Shown here: in pieces, positions 13,201-23,700 of the stretch
Position numbering within the stretch: the stretch's first letter is position 1
How the letters are laid out: each line of letters starts with the position of its first letter
From: Chromobotia macracanthus
Lineage: Eukaryota; Chordata; Actinopteri; Cypriniformes; Botiidae
Direction of reading: 5' to 3'
NCBI GenBank assembly: GCA_036877525.1
Contig: JAZGTH010000002.1
Location: 15,851,001-15,915,000 of the forward strand
Length of the DNA stretch: 64,000 nt
Notes under the pieces: generated by a model
Databases searched by the model: none
What the model was told of the DNA's origin: nothing
Seen by the model: only the letters and a program-made list of their open reading frames with translations
Made by a program: the position numbers and the translations under genes

Positions 13201-14740
13201 TGATGGCAATCTGAAAGCTGGACTCCTGCATACACACAAATATAACACACATCAGGAAATGTTAGTCTATATACTCGCTCTACATTATCATAAATTACAC
13301 ATCGAATTTGCACTGATTGTTATGAGAACAGTGGCACTCTTTATTTTGCCCATTTCTTCTGATACTTCTGTGAGATCACATCCTATGCACAAAATACAAT
13401 AACTGGTGACATCACCGGGAAATTGAGGAAGGGAAGAGAGCAAAGAAAGAAAGAGAGAGAGAGGTTGCAGTGAAGTCAGGTGAGTGAGTAATCATGGCAC
13501 ACAATGACACATTATGATTTCCGAGTTTAATGACGTCACTGTTAGTGTGGGGTGGATCTGTCTGTAAGAGTGCAGATGCTGCCGGTCTCTCTGTAGGGGA
13601 TGAATGAGAAGCACTCATCACAAATCTGTATGATGTTCTGCTCTCTAGAAACTCATCCAGCAGATAAAACAGCACACCTCTCTCCTCAACAAGACACTTA
13701 ATCAACATCATTCATGTGTGTATCAGTGCAGCACTAACACACAGTTAGAGGTTGTTTCAACAGTAATACTGAAGCTTGTCTAAATGATCGTCACTATTTA
13801 AAGGTATTAATGGTTAATCTTTATGAGCAGTCTTGCATGCTGGCCAGTAACCCTCTGCAGAAATCTGTGTGTGGCAGGCAGTGACTGATCACGCTTGAGG
13901 ATGTTGCTGACACAGGTCAGAGGTCAGCAGGTACAGTAGAGACATTTCCTCTTGTCTTCAGCACTTCTCATTGTTAAACAGTACATTTTCATACACTGTG
14001 TGAGACTGCAGGATGGGCGGCTCAACACCAGCACACACTGTTTACCAGCAGACAAAAGAGTTGTGACACTCATTTAAAGGGATTGTTCATTTTTGTGTGA
14101 ACTTTCTATTAATTAACATTCTATTACTACCGTCATGTCGTTTCACACACATAAGACCTTTGTTCATCTTCAGAACACAAATGAAGATATTTCTGATGAA
14201 ATACAGGGTTTTTTACCCCCCTCCCCCACAGACAGCAACACAAGTATCACTTTCTCAGGTTCAGATGATTTTCAAGACATTGTTTAAATAGTCCATGTGA
14301 TCACAGTGCTTCAACCGTAATTTTGTGGCGAGAATACTTTCTGTGTGCAAAAAAAACAAAAGTAGCGACTTTATTCAACAGTTTCTTCTCTTCTGTGTTA
14401 GCCTCTGATGCGTGTGAGCACCAGGACGCATGAGTGTGCTGCTGCCGTTCTGATGTTTTCATTTTTTTGTGAATTATCTCTTTAAGTATGGAATGACATC
14501 ATTTAGCAGAATTTCTGAACCAGGAAAGAGTTGTGCTTGTTAAAATCACATTTAGCACTGAGCGTGTTCTGGGTTTGACTTTATCAATGGGTCTGGCTTG
14601 AATGTACATTAACATTACAATATCACTCCATCCACCTTATTCTGCCAGAGCGTGACGTTTCCAAACCCTCCAGTTCCCAATCTCTCCTTCAGCTCCCAGG
14701 GGCCGCACATCTGAGGCTGCATGGAGGGTGGACGGCTCAT
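232..14740 (-). CDS. ikbkb: IKK-beta kinase (inhibitor of NF-kB kinase subunit beta), 21 coding exons
   Basis: Serine/threonine kinase of the cytoplasmic IKK complex; phosphorylates I-kappa-B to release NF-kB. Coding exons on the complement: 14636-14740, 13131-13225, 10221-10338, 9953-10022, 8594-8682, 8299-8388, 8096-8220, 7059-7166, 6426-6639, 6155-6349, 5953-6067, 5601-5724, 4476-4627, 4062-4123, 3686-3789, 3261-3310, 3071-3170, 2519-2666, 1412-1483, 952-1026, 232-279; phases agree and give about 752 residues (human 756). Seen: glycine loop GTGGFG, K44 in AIKQC, HRDLKPEN around D145, DLG at 166-168, activation-loop serines S177 and S181 in SSLCTS, then ubiquitin-like domain, scaffold/dimerisation helices and a C-terminal NEMO-binding segment REWAWL. 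The start has a strong Kozak context (gccaccATGA) and the same length as human before the kinase core. The upstream in-frame-looking ATG of another frame is not used. Odd: exon 9 (6426-6639) carries a heptad insertion. Exon 19 (1412-1483) is the least certain because that region is poorly conserved. Confidence 0.95.
300..947. repeat. TG-rich minisatellite in the last ikbkb intron
   Basis: Units of roughly 50 bp built from TGTGTGGGTATGACTG, TGATGTGTGTGTTTGTGTG and TCTGATGGTCTGA blocks repeat in varied order. The array fills nearly the whole last intron (280-951) and runs up to the donor of the penultimate coding exon on the complement. Long open frames across it (His/Thr-rich on the complement) are repeat artefacts. 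Confidence 0.9.
2855..3040. repeat. Dispersed repeat relic (CCTAACCCT-rich)
   Basis: A stretch containing 'ccctaacccttactttaaacc' like motifs and 'gtcctcacaaagatagctata' like motifs, which recur elsewhere in this window (about 3836-3970, 8880-8920, 9600-9770 and 16862-17030). The recurrent words suggest old copies of a short non-autonomous element common in cyprinid introns. Family name not assigned; boundaries approximate. Confidence 0.45.
3352..3410 (+). repeat. Conserved fish interspersed-repeat core (AGCAGACxCTTTTATCC)
   Basis: Contains the word series 'ttatttagcagacacttttatcc' followed by 'aaagcagcttacaaa', a very common teleost dispersed-repeat core. Related copies in this window: about 12778-12826, 36835-36900 (complement), 47908-47965 and 53009-53068. 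Classification to a SINE or DNA-element family was not attempted. Confidence 0.6.
6468..6572 (-). repeat. ikbkb: Coding 21-bp tandem repeat: five Lys-Asp heptads in IKK-beta
   Basis: Residues about 290-324 read as five consecutive seven-residue units, each starting Lys-Asp: KDLRRQS, KDSQDAI, KDLEEDS, KDPSEGG, KDPPKGA. At the DNA level this is five imperfect 21-bp copies in frame. It lies between the end of the kinase domain (RWSPKQRG) and the ubiquitin-like domain (CFDELNRILNLK). Human IKK-beta has only a short linker (about seven residues) here, so this is an insertion of roughly 27 residues. Confidence 0.85.
7170..7206. repeat. (GA)n microsatellite
   Basis: Uninterrupted GA dinucleotides immediately upstream (on the gene strand) of the acceptor of the ikbkb exon at 7059-7166, so on the complement it forms the CT-rich polypyrimidine tract of that acceptor. 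Confidence 0.95.
8720..8878 (+). repeat. Local duplication, copy 1 (ikbkb intron)
   Basis: About 160 bp nearly identical to 9400-9550, sharing long exact words such as 'ctgatctcacagcacatctgga' halves, 'actcaggccccacaaggaaa' and 'acatacatacatgatgctta'. Differences are a few substitutions and a short indel near the right end. Both copies are in the same intron about 680 bp apart and in the same orientation. Confidence 0.85.
9400..9550 (+). repeat. Local duplication, copy 2 (ikbkb intron)
   Basis: Second copy of the segment at 8720-8878. It follows a short (GT)n run, as does copy 1, so the duplicated block probably begins in the dinucleotide tract. No coding potential seen. Confidence 0.85.
12115..12737 (+). 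repeat. 16-bp minisatellite in ikbkb intron
   Basis: About 38 copies of CCCTCACTGCACCGAA or CCCTCACTGCACCGTA, with a few shortened units around 12310-12470. The main variable position is the penultimate base (A or T). Because 16 bp is not a multiple of three and the unit lacks stops, a 215-codon open frame (PSLHRTLTAP-like) arises by chance; it is not a gene. Lies in the intron between coding exons at 10221-10338 and 13131-13225. Confidence 0.95.
14073..14486. mobile_element. Non-autonomous DNA element with inverted ends
   Basis: The left end (TTTAAAGGGATTGTTCAT) is matched in inverted form by the right end (ATTATCTCTTTAA), and the interior has the phrases common to short cyprinid repeats of this type (for example 'gtcatgtcgtttcacac'). 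About 415 bp, no open frame for a transposase. It sits in ikbkb intron 1 of the coding part. Family name not assigned. Confidence 0.55.
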
Positions 14741-14791
14741 GGTGGCCCTCGATCCAGCTCATACAAACCCTGAAGAGCAGAACAATGTCTT

Positions 14792-14793
<2 letters not shown>

Positions 14794-14882
<89 letters not shown>
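14794..14882. repeat. (TA)n(GA)n compound microsatellite
   Basis: About 24 TA dinucleotides followed by about 20 GA dinucleotides, just upstream (on the gene strand) of the first coding exon of ikbkb. Confidence 0.95.
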
Positions 14883-15295
14883 ATATAATATTTGTAATGC
14901 ATATATATAGGAAGCACAGTGTATGTGTGTGAGCTTTATTTCAAAACACAAACAAGGAACAAAGACATTTCCACATTTCCTCAAAGTGAAAATAAATTTC
15001 ACTGAACATTCATGTTCTGCGTCTTTTCACAGTATTTAAAACACTGATCATATATATATATATTATGGCTTGTTTGTGGATGTGGTATACAGAAGATCAT
15101 TTGTTTAACAAACTTTCCCAATGTTGTGACATTACAAACTTTCCCAATGTCCCAATGCCTTACAGAAGACAAGTCATACGAACAGAATGTGTAATAATGT
15201 TTATTGTGTAGACATAAACATGGTTATATTTCTATACGTCACATTTACTTACGCATTGTAACACACTGTACTGCAGCAATGGAGAGTGGATTTAC

Positions 15296-15640
15296 CTTCT
15301 GCTTTGAGATCGGATCGGATCGGATCCTCCACTTCCTCCGTCTCAGATCAGATTGTTCCCGTGACAGACTCACACATTTCTCCAGGGTTTCATTGAGTAA
15401 AAGTGAGTTTAGTGATGGTTTGAGAACTCAAGCGCTCTTCATTTCTCTTCCTGAAACTTTCCCTTCCCGTAAACATTGTAATAGAAGAGAAGCGTCACGT
15501 GTCTCATGGGGACTTGATGAGTTCAGTGCAGTGAAGCGGTTTAATGTCCCTACACTTGATGCACATTCACATCTCTCACCTGACACACATCTGCTGATCT
15601 CAGAACTGTTCTGATCTCCACCCTCACACGCCTGATCCAC
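15296..15640 (-). promoter_or_regulatory. ikbkb: Candidate ikbkb non-coding first exon and promoter
   Basis: A consensus donor on the complement (GAAG followed by GTAAATCC) sits at 15295/15296, about 0.55 kb upstream of the first coding exon. Further upstream are a CACGTG E-box at 15496-15501 and a short GATCG tandem (about 15308-15327). The location fits a 5' untranslated exon followed by the promoter facing plat. The exon's 5' end is not defined by anything I can see; this is inference from position and the donor only. Confidence 0.4.
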
Positions 15641-15649
15641 ATACACTGT

Positions 15650-17460
15650 ATATACACTTTCTATAGAGTTGTTGTAACTCTATAAAGAGCAATGCAAACA
15701 AAAACTGTTTAATACTCAGTGTAATTGTTGAATACAGTAAATCAGCTATTAAAACAGCAGGAATACATCAAGTAATACACAATAGTTTTCCTCACCTGTA
15801 TCTTTATTTATTGAATAACAGATAAATGAGTTTGACTCTTGACTGCTTTCATGAACTCAGTCTCTGTTTCAGTCATATCAGAGACCTTTAACATCAGAGT
15901 ACACTTCATTCTTCAGATCTCCATGAACTGGTGTTCCCCTAAATAGTCAGACTGAGACACAGTGATATGATCAGCCATTAAACTTCACATCCTGCGTCAT
16001 TACTAAAAATCTGTTCTCTGAAAGTCACTTCAGTGAGTCCTACAGCACACAGAGCTGATGAGTGAGAAAACAAGCAGCTCATGAATGTGCTGTAGACGCA
16101 CAGCAGTGTGTTTATCCTGCTGCATCTGATGTCTCTGGTGTGGGTGTATAGCTGCTCTGTGACGGGCCAGACTGGTGAAGATGTGACGTCCTCATCTGCT
16201 CTTCTCCTGTGTTTACAAACACGTTTCCTGTTGTCGTGCATTCCCTGTATGTTGTGTGTGTGTGTAACATTACACAGATAATAAACACGCTTGAGTCACA
16301 CAACACCAGCACATACAGTCACATTCTAATATTACATACAATGTAATAATTACTCTTAAAAAGTGATGTTTAGTAATAAAAACCTTCTAAACATTCTGTA
16401 CAACAGCTGCTTATGTTGTTATTTTTTCATCTATTACCGTCATTCAAGCTTTTAATATGTAAAGATAAATGAAGGAAAGCTAAAATAGCTTTCAAAGGCA
16501 TGGCAGCATCTGTTGCTACTGTACTCTCCATCACACCTACATTAACTGTATCTCTGAACTCAAAACAATGTTCGTCTTTACAAATGTTTTACTGTATCAA
16601 AACAACTGATTTATTCAAGTCAAAATATTATAAATATTATTATCAACTGGATTATAATATTGTAATAAAATATTATAATCAACCAGATTACTTTAGGTCT
16701 TACCAACAAAGGTAATTTTGGAGGGTAAGATGAGGTAACATTTTCCAGCAGGGCATTTACAGAACAAACCAAAGCAAATGACATGATGTGTTCACTGATC
16801 AGAAACATGACCAGACACACACACACACGAGAGTTTGACGTAATGGTTTTGATCCTGTAAAACTGTACGTTCTTTCCCCTAAACCTAACCCTCACAGAAA
16901 ACGTTTGTTCATTTTTAATGAACATAAATTCACCATTTAGTTTGTGTTTTAATGATTTAGTTTATAAATACACAGGAAGTGTCCTCATAAACCATGTTTA
17001 CATTGTTGTAAACCACACGTCCCCCCACACACACTAAAACAAAGGCAGTTTCATAAAAGTGAGATAATTCACTAAATACAGCAGAGGTTAGTGGTTCAAA
17101 TCACAGGATATTTGCTCTTCTAATTTGTTGTCCTAATTTTGTGCTGAGGAAAGCACAAAGTTTTATTCTTAGCCTAATAAAGCAGCAGATGGAGTGACTC
17201 TGTAGACATGTACAGTATTCAATATCTGAGTCTTTCATTACATCATCAGATACACACAGTGATGTTTAATGACGTCAGTTCTCTCGAGTTCACACAGGTG
17301 GAAGTAACCTGTAAGATGTACTTCATCACATTATGTTTACATGTGATTTATTCACGATATCTTACTGTGCTGTGTAATGTTCCGTGTTCTTGTGTTGTGT
17401 CTCTGATTTTGAATGAGTTTGAGTCTTTCCTCCATCATGAAGTCAGAGTTAATACGTGAC
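15650..17460. other. Intergenic region between divergent ikbkb and plat
   Basis: About 1.8 kb with no supported gene. It contains an old CCTAACCCT-type repeat copy (about 16862-17030) and a short (AC)n run near 16815. The spacing between the two divergent genes is small enough for shared regulatory sequence, but I see no single element that proves it. Confidence 0.6.
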
Positions 17461-17472
17461 TCTCTCTAGGTG

Positions 17473-17480
17473 TGACGTCA
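17473..17480. promoter_or_regulatory. plat: Consensus CRE (TGACGTCA), probable plat promoter
   Basis: Perfect palindromic cAMP-response element followed by a short G+C-richer block. Known: mammalian PLAT promoters carry a CRE-like element and respond to cAMP. Here the site lies about 230 bp upstream of a good donor, consistent with the plat promoter. That it is used is inference. Confidence 0.5.
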
Positions 17481-17489
17481 GCGCGGATG

Positions 17490-17709
17490 GGTTTGCCTCC
17501 ACCCCCGTCTTCCTTCGCGGAAGAGCCCGGGATTTAGGAATAAAAATCCCGAGATTCATGAGCTCAGACCACAGACACAGAGACAGACACAGAGACAGAC
17601 ACAGAGACAGAGAGAGACACAGACACAGAGAGAGACACAGAGACAGACACAGAGACAGAGAGAGACACAGAGACAGACTCTGGATCAGCTCCGACGCTTG
17701 GTTTGGGAG
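17490..17709 (+). other. plat: Candidate plat 5' untranslated exon
   Basis: Begins downstream of the CRE and ends at a consensus donor (GGGAG followed by GTAAGA). The 3' part (17570-17690) is a GACAGACACAGA-type short tandem that happens to read as an Arg/His/Asp repeat in one frame. Mammalian PLAT also has a non-coding first exon. The 5' end is not defined; the call depends on the donor and position. Confidence 0.45.
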
Positions 17710-18379
17710 GTAAGACCTTTCTTTATGTCTCTGTCTCAGCTTCGTGCATATACAACATATGAACGAGTGGAATGAATATATATATATATATATATATATT
17801 TATTTATAATGTGCATAAATACATATATATGTATACGGTGTGTGTGTGTGTGAACTTTTGTTAAAACTAATTGTTTGCATTAAACTTAAATGTAGGCAGT
17901 CAGGTTGTTGTAGTCGTATTAAAATGTATGAAGTTCATTGTTGCTGTAATCTAATGTGTAAAGTTTTCCTGCATTTACAGTAATGGAGATATGAGGTGAT
18001 GTAGTTGTTTAGGAATTTGCTTGTACAGTGAGGAGTAACTGTGTGTATCTGTGACTGAACACAGTCCAGCACTGTGAGTCTACACACATCATCTCTAATG
18101 AGACATCAGACAATGAAGACTTAAGAAGAAGATTTAAAAACACTATTTTTAACAGGCCTACATTGTTCATAAAACACAAACTGTCTCTCATTGCAGGTGT
18201 AATACACTGATAAACTCTCTCTGTTCAAGTGTGTGTGTGACATCTGACCCTCACTTCTGTCTGAAGGGCAGAACAGCATCATTGTCCAGCAGACGACAGA
18301 CACACAGCACAAATGAACAGAGAAGGTGATGAATGAGTGGAATGCTTGTACAGGAGTATAGAGGAGTCACCGCAGATAA

Positions 18380-18442
18380 AGAGACAGAGAGATAGACAGC
18401 AGAGAGATAGACAGCAGAGAGATAGACAGCAGAGAGATAGAC
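18380..18442. repeat. 15-bp tandem repeat (AGAGAGATAGACAGC)
   Basis: About four to five copies of a 15-bp unit in plat intron 1. The coding-looking frames across it are repeat artefacts. Confidence 0.9.
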
Positions 18443-19557
18443 GTCTGTGTCTGTGCATATGTAAGTCTCTAATAAACACCAGTGCTGAACTAGCAGGGTA
18501 CTCACAGAAGCCGTCTGCAATTAAAACAACACAGAAACAGAATGAGCACAATCAGTCCTGAAGAGCCTTTAATCTGACCTACACTGACAGACCATCTCTC
18601 ACACACACAGAGACAAACACACACATCTTCATTTTGTTTACTGGTAAAATATCTTTTTTAAATGATCTCTTAAATCTCTTTAAATGGTCTTTAAAACAAG
18701 ATAAATGTTGTGACCCTAAACGTTCTTTAGAGAAGATGAATTTAAGTGCAGTCTCTCTTATTCAGTTGGTAGATTGTTTCACTTAATTGTTATATACATG
18801 CTTTTATTTATTTCGTCTGATAACGGGAATAATTCTGCTAATGAAACCAGTTTTAAACTGGAGTTTAAAATGAGTCACCGTGAGACATTTCTCCTTCAGA
18901 AAGAGCAGGAGAGAGAGACCGAGAGAGAGGGAGGAAAGTAACTTTACCCCCGTTTATTGTGCAGATGGTTTTCACAGCACACACACACATTCGTTTGTGT
19001 TGTTTGTCACTTTGTTTCTGTATTTGTGTGTGTAGTGGAGGGGCCCCATGTCTTGTGTGTGTGTGTGTGTTGTCAGCTGGCTCCATATGTTTCCTGCAGT
19101 ATATGGGGTGTGTGTGTCTGAAACCCTCAGCAGACATGCGAACCCTGTTAACTGTCGGCAGTATTGCTTTGCATGTGCGTGACTCTATGTGTGTTTGTTT
19201 TTGCGTGTGTATGATGTCGTGTAATGTACCATCTGGATTGTGGGTGTGTCATGAACTAAAACTTTGAACATATCTCCAGACAGACGAACAATAACAGTTT
19301 GGGTTAGTTTAATATCCCAGTGGTAGTTTCATATTGTACTACAGTGTTGTTTTTGTGTATTTAACAAACAACTTAGACATAAACTTGACAGATTGTTGAA
19401 GAGAAAGTGTACAGTATACTGTACATACTGTAATTATGTAAATTTTCTGACATTTCACATGCTTTAATGCAGCTATGCAAAAAAAAACTCTTATCTGCAG
19501 TTTCATCCAGCAGAGATAGAGAGAGGGATCAAGAGAGAGTGGGAGAAAGAGAAACAG

Positions 19558-19561
19558 AGAG

Positions 19562-19602
<41 letters not shown>
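19558..19602. repeat. (GA)n microsatellite in plat intron 1
   Basis: Near-perfect GA dinucleotide run in plat intron 1, flanked by imperfect purine-rich sequence. The rest of this roughly 3-kb intron (17710-20718) shows no further supported feature. Confidence 0.9.
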
Positions 19603-19606
<4 letters not shown>

Positions 19607-20718
19607 AGTTTGAAATGGAACGAGCCAGTGAGTCAGAGCTACAAACTAAACAAGACCACATCACACACTCAGACATGGACGGGTCGACATTAAACTTAGT
19701 AAGTAAGTCTGTTGTTTCACAGGTGTCAGACTTTCAGAATGTCTGATTCTCATAGATATGTTGCATGTCTGGCTTTGTTGTTGTGGTTTGGTGAGTTGAC
19801 TTTATATTTAGCTATTTGTAATTGGTCTTCTTTAATCTGATGTCATTTCTGCATCAAAAGCACGTGTAGGTTTTCCTGTACAGAAGGAAAGTGTGTGCGC
19901 ACACACGGGTCAGTCCACATCTCTCCTCTGACTCATTTTACTGACCTGCTTTCTTCTGTGGGAATGTAGTTTGTCGTGTCAGTGTTACAGTTCAGTGTTT
20001 AGTCTGTACAGATGGTTCTAGAATAATGATCATGATTGATCTGTCTGTCCAACTACATTTACACTCAGATCATAATGCCAGTTACAGGTGTGTGTGTGAA
20101 AGAGAGAGAGACAGAGAGATGAAAAACTGGACAGGAAGTTTGTGGGACTTTCCCTGTTGGCTGTTTTTAGGAGTGCCATATAAACACAACTTGTGTAACT
20201 CTGGAAAACAAGAAAATAATTCTGAATTATTGTGACATTCAGAGTTTGAGATATTCTTCAATAAATTTCTTTGAATACTTGACCAATTTAGACTTTACAG
20301 GGCAAAATCTCAAAACACACTGTCTAGATTACTCACTAACCAGTGAACTTTAATCCCTGTGTGTTCTCAGGACAAGTGAATGTGAAGAATTACAATGTGA
20401 GTCAAATGTAATTATGAATAAATGCTTTATACAGTGATGATTGACTGAGCAAGAAATTCCCTGAAGAGTTAATTATAGAAACACCAAAATAAAGAAAAAG
20501 ATCTCAACAACATATCATTTGTTGCGATGAGATGAAATGGTATCAGTGTACTCTGAAGTATTTCTCTGCAGTATACATCTGACATGTCTCCGCTGAAGTT
20601 TTTAGGAAAGCTCTCAACAGTATCTCCAACTGTGCTCAGACCTGCCAAGATAAGCTCATTTGTGTCTGTTTCTCTCCTAAAGGATTCTAGAAATTGACAG
20701 TGAGACCTGTGCAAGAAC

Positions 20719-23700
20719 ATGAAGCTACTGCTGAAAATGTTACTGCTGCTGCCTGCTGCATTCTGTGCTGAAGACCAAACAGTGAGTGTGTGTGTGTTTG
20801 TGAGTGTGTTTGTGAGTGTGTTTGTGAGTGAGTGTGTGTGTGTTTGTGAGTGAGTGTGTGTGTGTGTGTTTGTGAGTGAGTGTGTGTTTGTGAGTGTGCG
20901 TGTGAGTGTGCATGTGAGTGAGTGTGTGTGTGTGTGTTTGTGAGTGTGTGTGTGTTTGTGAGTGAGTGTGTGTGTGTGTTTGTGAGTGAGTGTGTGTTTG
21001 TGAGTGTGCGTGTGCATGTGAGTGAGTGTGTGTTTGTGAGTGTGCGTGTGCATGTGAGTGAGTGTGTGTGTGAGAGTGTGTTTGTGAGTAAGAGTGGTGT
21101 GTGTGTTTGTGAGTGAGTGTGTGTGTTTGTGAGCGAGTAAGCGAGGGTGCGAGTGAGTGACGGTGTGAGTGAGTGTGTGTAACCTCTCTATGAATGATTT
21201 AATAGCATCTAATCACATTCTGGTTGTTCCTGCAGGTGCTACATAACAGACAGAAGAGAGGCACGCGTGTGTATTTAAAAGGTGAGTTTGAGTCTATATC
21301 TTTCACTTTTAACCTCCTCTAATCTCTGCCTGTATTCTGAACAGCAGAACATCATACCGCTGCAGTTCAGCCATAAGCAGTACACACAGCACATACACTG
21401 CAGATATAGAAGACAGCTAGATATCAGCAGCAGCCATTAGGGGAGGACAGAGAACAGCATTCAGTAGCTCACAGCAAAACTTCAGCACTGAGGTCAAGAG
21501 AACTGTGTCTTCTAGTCAGAGTGTCTTCCACTCCAGCTGATGTCAGACTTTAGTTTATTCTGTCTTCTGTGTGGTCACAGGCAGTCTGCTGATGTCTGAT
21601 GTGAAGGTTTCAGTCATTTCATTTGCCCATGCAGGAGTCAGGCCACAATGATAATGTGTCCATTTCTATGTCATTTATGTTTGTGTGTCAGAGGCGTGTG
21701 TGGACACTCATTCGGCTGAAGTCAGAAACACAGGTTCCACGTGGCTGCGCTGGAAGGGTCCGAAAGTTGAGTTCTGCCGCTGCGCCTCACAGGGTCAAAC
21801 TCGGTGTCATGAGATCCCAGTGAGCAGTGAGTGATGAAGAGAGCACTGATATTATACATCACACTCGCTCACAGACACAAACAACAATATAAACATGTGC
21901 AGTGTCACAGATATTAAACATGAAGCAGTGTTCATAACCTGTTCTTCAGTCATGTGATCATTCAAGAGTGAAACAGGATATTTCATGAGGAAAATGATGG
22001 TTGGAGGAAGGGGTTAAAAATAAGAAGACTGTGATGTTAAATTAATCAGAAGTTTCAGAGGCGATATTTTATACAATAACATGCGAATTCATTCATTGTG
22101 TGTGTGTGTGTGTGTTATGTGTGTTTTTATAATGTACACGTCTTTAAGTTATACACATATGAAGTGTCTCTTCCCCGTGACCCATCACACAAATTAAAAA
22201 CAAATGTGTCATTTGAATTATTGCACACACAGTAACAGAACTGTTACGAGTTGACCGCAGTTTCTTGATTACGTTGTAAAAGTTGTTCTGTTTCTAAATA
22301 TAAAATGTATAATCACTATACAGAACAATAATAAAAATACTTTACATCCAACAAATTATGAGATTCTGAAAAGACTGAAAAATGTACAAAGAACAGTTTA
22401 AAATAGTTTTTTAACTTTCCTTAAGCATACTTTACTTAGCATTTTGATAAGTGTCACACATAATTGTCTTAACTCAGAAATGGCCACAGGATGAGTGTAT
22501 ACAGTGTGTTAACATGATTTGTGCTGTATTCCTCTTGTGTTTGCAGAGTGTTCAGTGTCTAAGTGTTATAATGGAGGGTCGTGTAGAGAAGCAGTTTACT
22601 CCAGTGACTTTATATGTCAGTGTCCAGTGGGGTTTACCGGCACCCAATGTGAAATCAGTACGTTCCTGCACACCATTTAATTTATGCTACAGCAAAATAC
22701 ATTGTTGTTAAATAATTCAGCCTGAATCTGGGCCACATTTCACCAGCAAAATACCTGCAAATACCTGATTCAGCTGGGCTTTATTTTGATGTATTAGTTG
22801 TATTAGTTGTGTTTAGTGTAAATGTTTCACTGTTTGTCTTAAATGACATACAATTTAACAGTTAATTAAACTATTACCCCTTAAGTGTAAAGTGTTATCT
22901 TTGCTGGTCGCTTTAGTGTAGATTAACCTACAGTACTTGACTGTAAAATCTTGACTGTAGTGGGTATTGTCTTCATCTTTGTTACTCACAGATACGGGTG
23001 AGAAGTGTGCAGTTGGTCAGGGGTCGGGTTACCGTGGCACCTGGAGTGTCAGCATGTCTGGACTGGAGTGTGTGAACTGGAATTCTACCTCACTCAGAAG
23101 AAAGAAATTTACAGCATGGAAAGCAGAAGCAAACACACTGGGGCTGGGCAACCACAACTATTGCAGGTATAACCCTAACACACTTACTGTACAGTACTGT
23201 ACAGAGATGTTATAAACCAGCACATACACTGCAGGTATAACCCTTACACATGTATAACCCTATGAACCAAATATTGGTTATAAACCAACCAGATGTATCA
23301 TAAAATACTATGATTTTATCACACTTTACATCATGCTTAACTACACTTACTAAAGGGACAGCCAAAGTTTACCCAAAAATGACAATTCTTACATCATTTA
23401 TCACCCTCATGTCATTCCAAATCAGTGTGACTTTATTTCTTCAGAAGAACACAAAAGAAGATATTTTGAAGTACAGTGACACCTATTCATTTCATTGTAT
23501 GTACACAAAACCACTTAGACATTTCTCAAAATATCTTCTTTTGTGTTCCACAGAAGAAATAAAAGTCAAACAGGTTTGAAGTTCTCTTTAAGCTACAGTC
23601 ACTGTAAAGATTAGTTTCCATGTGTCTGTGCGTGCTGTTGTGTGTCTCTTGAGTGCCTGCACGCAAATGTTAATCTGGTCATTTTAAATTTTTTTATTCC

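Noticed and set aside
14637..15002. 121-codon frame starting MSWIEGHH within the ikbkb first coding exon
   Set aside because: Wrong frame; the kinase N-terminus (GPWELKERLGTGGFGNV) is in the frame starting at ATG 14740.
20469..21053. 194-codon His/Thr/Leu-rich frame on the complement
   Set aside because: Artefact of the GTGAGT array in plat.
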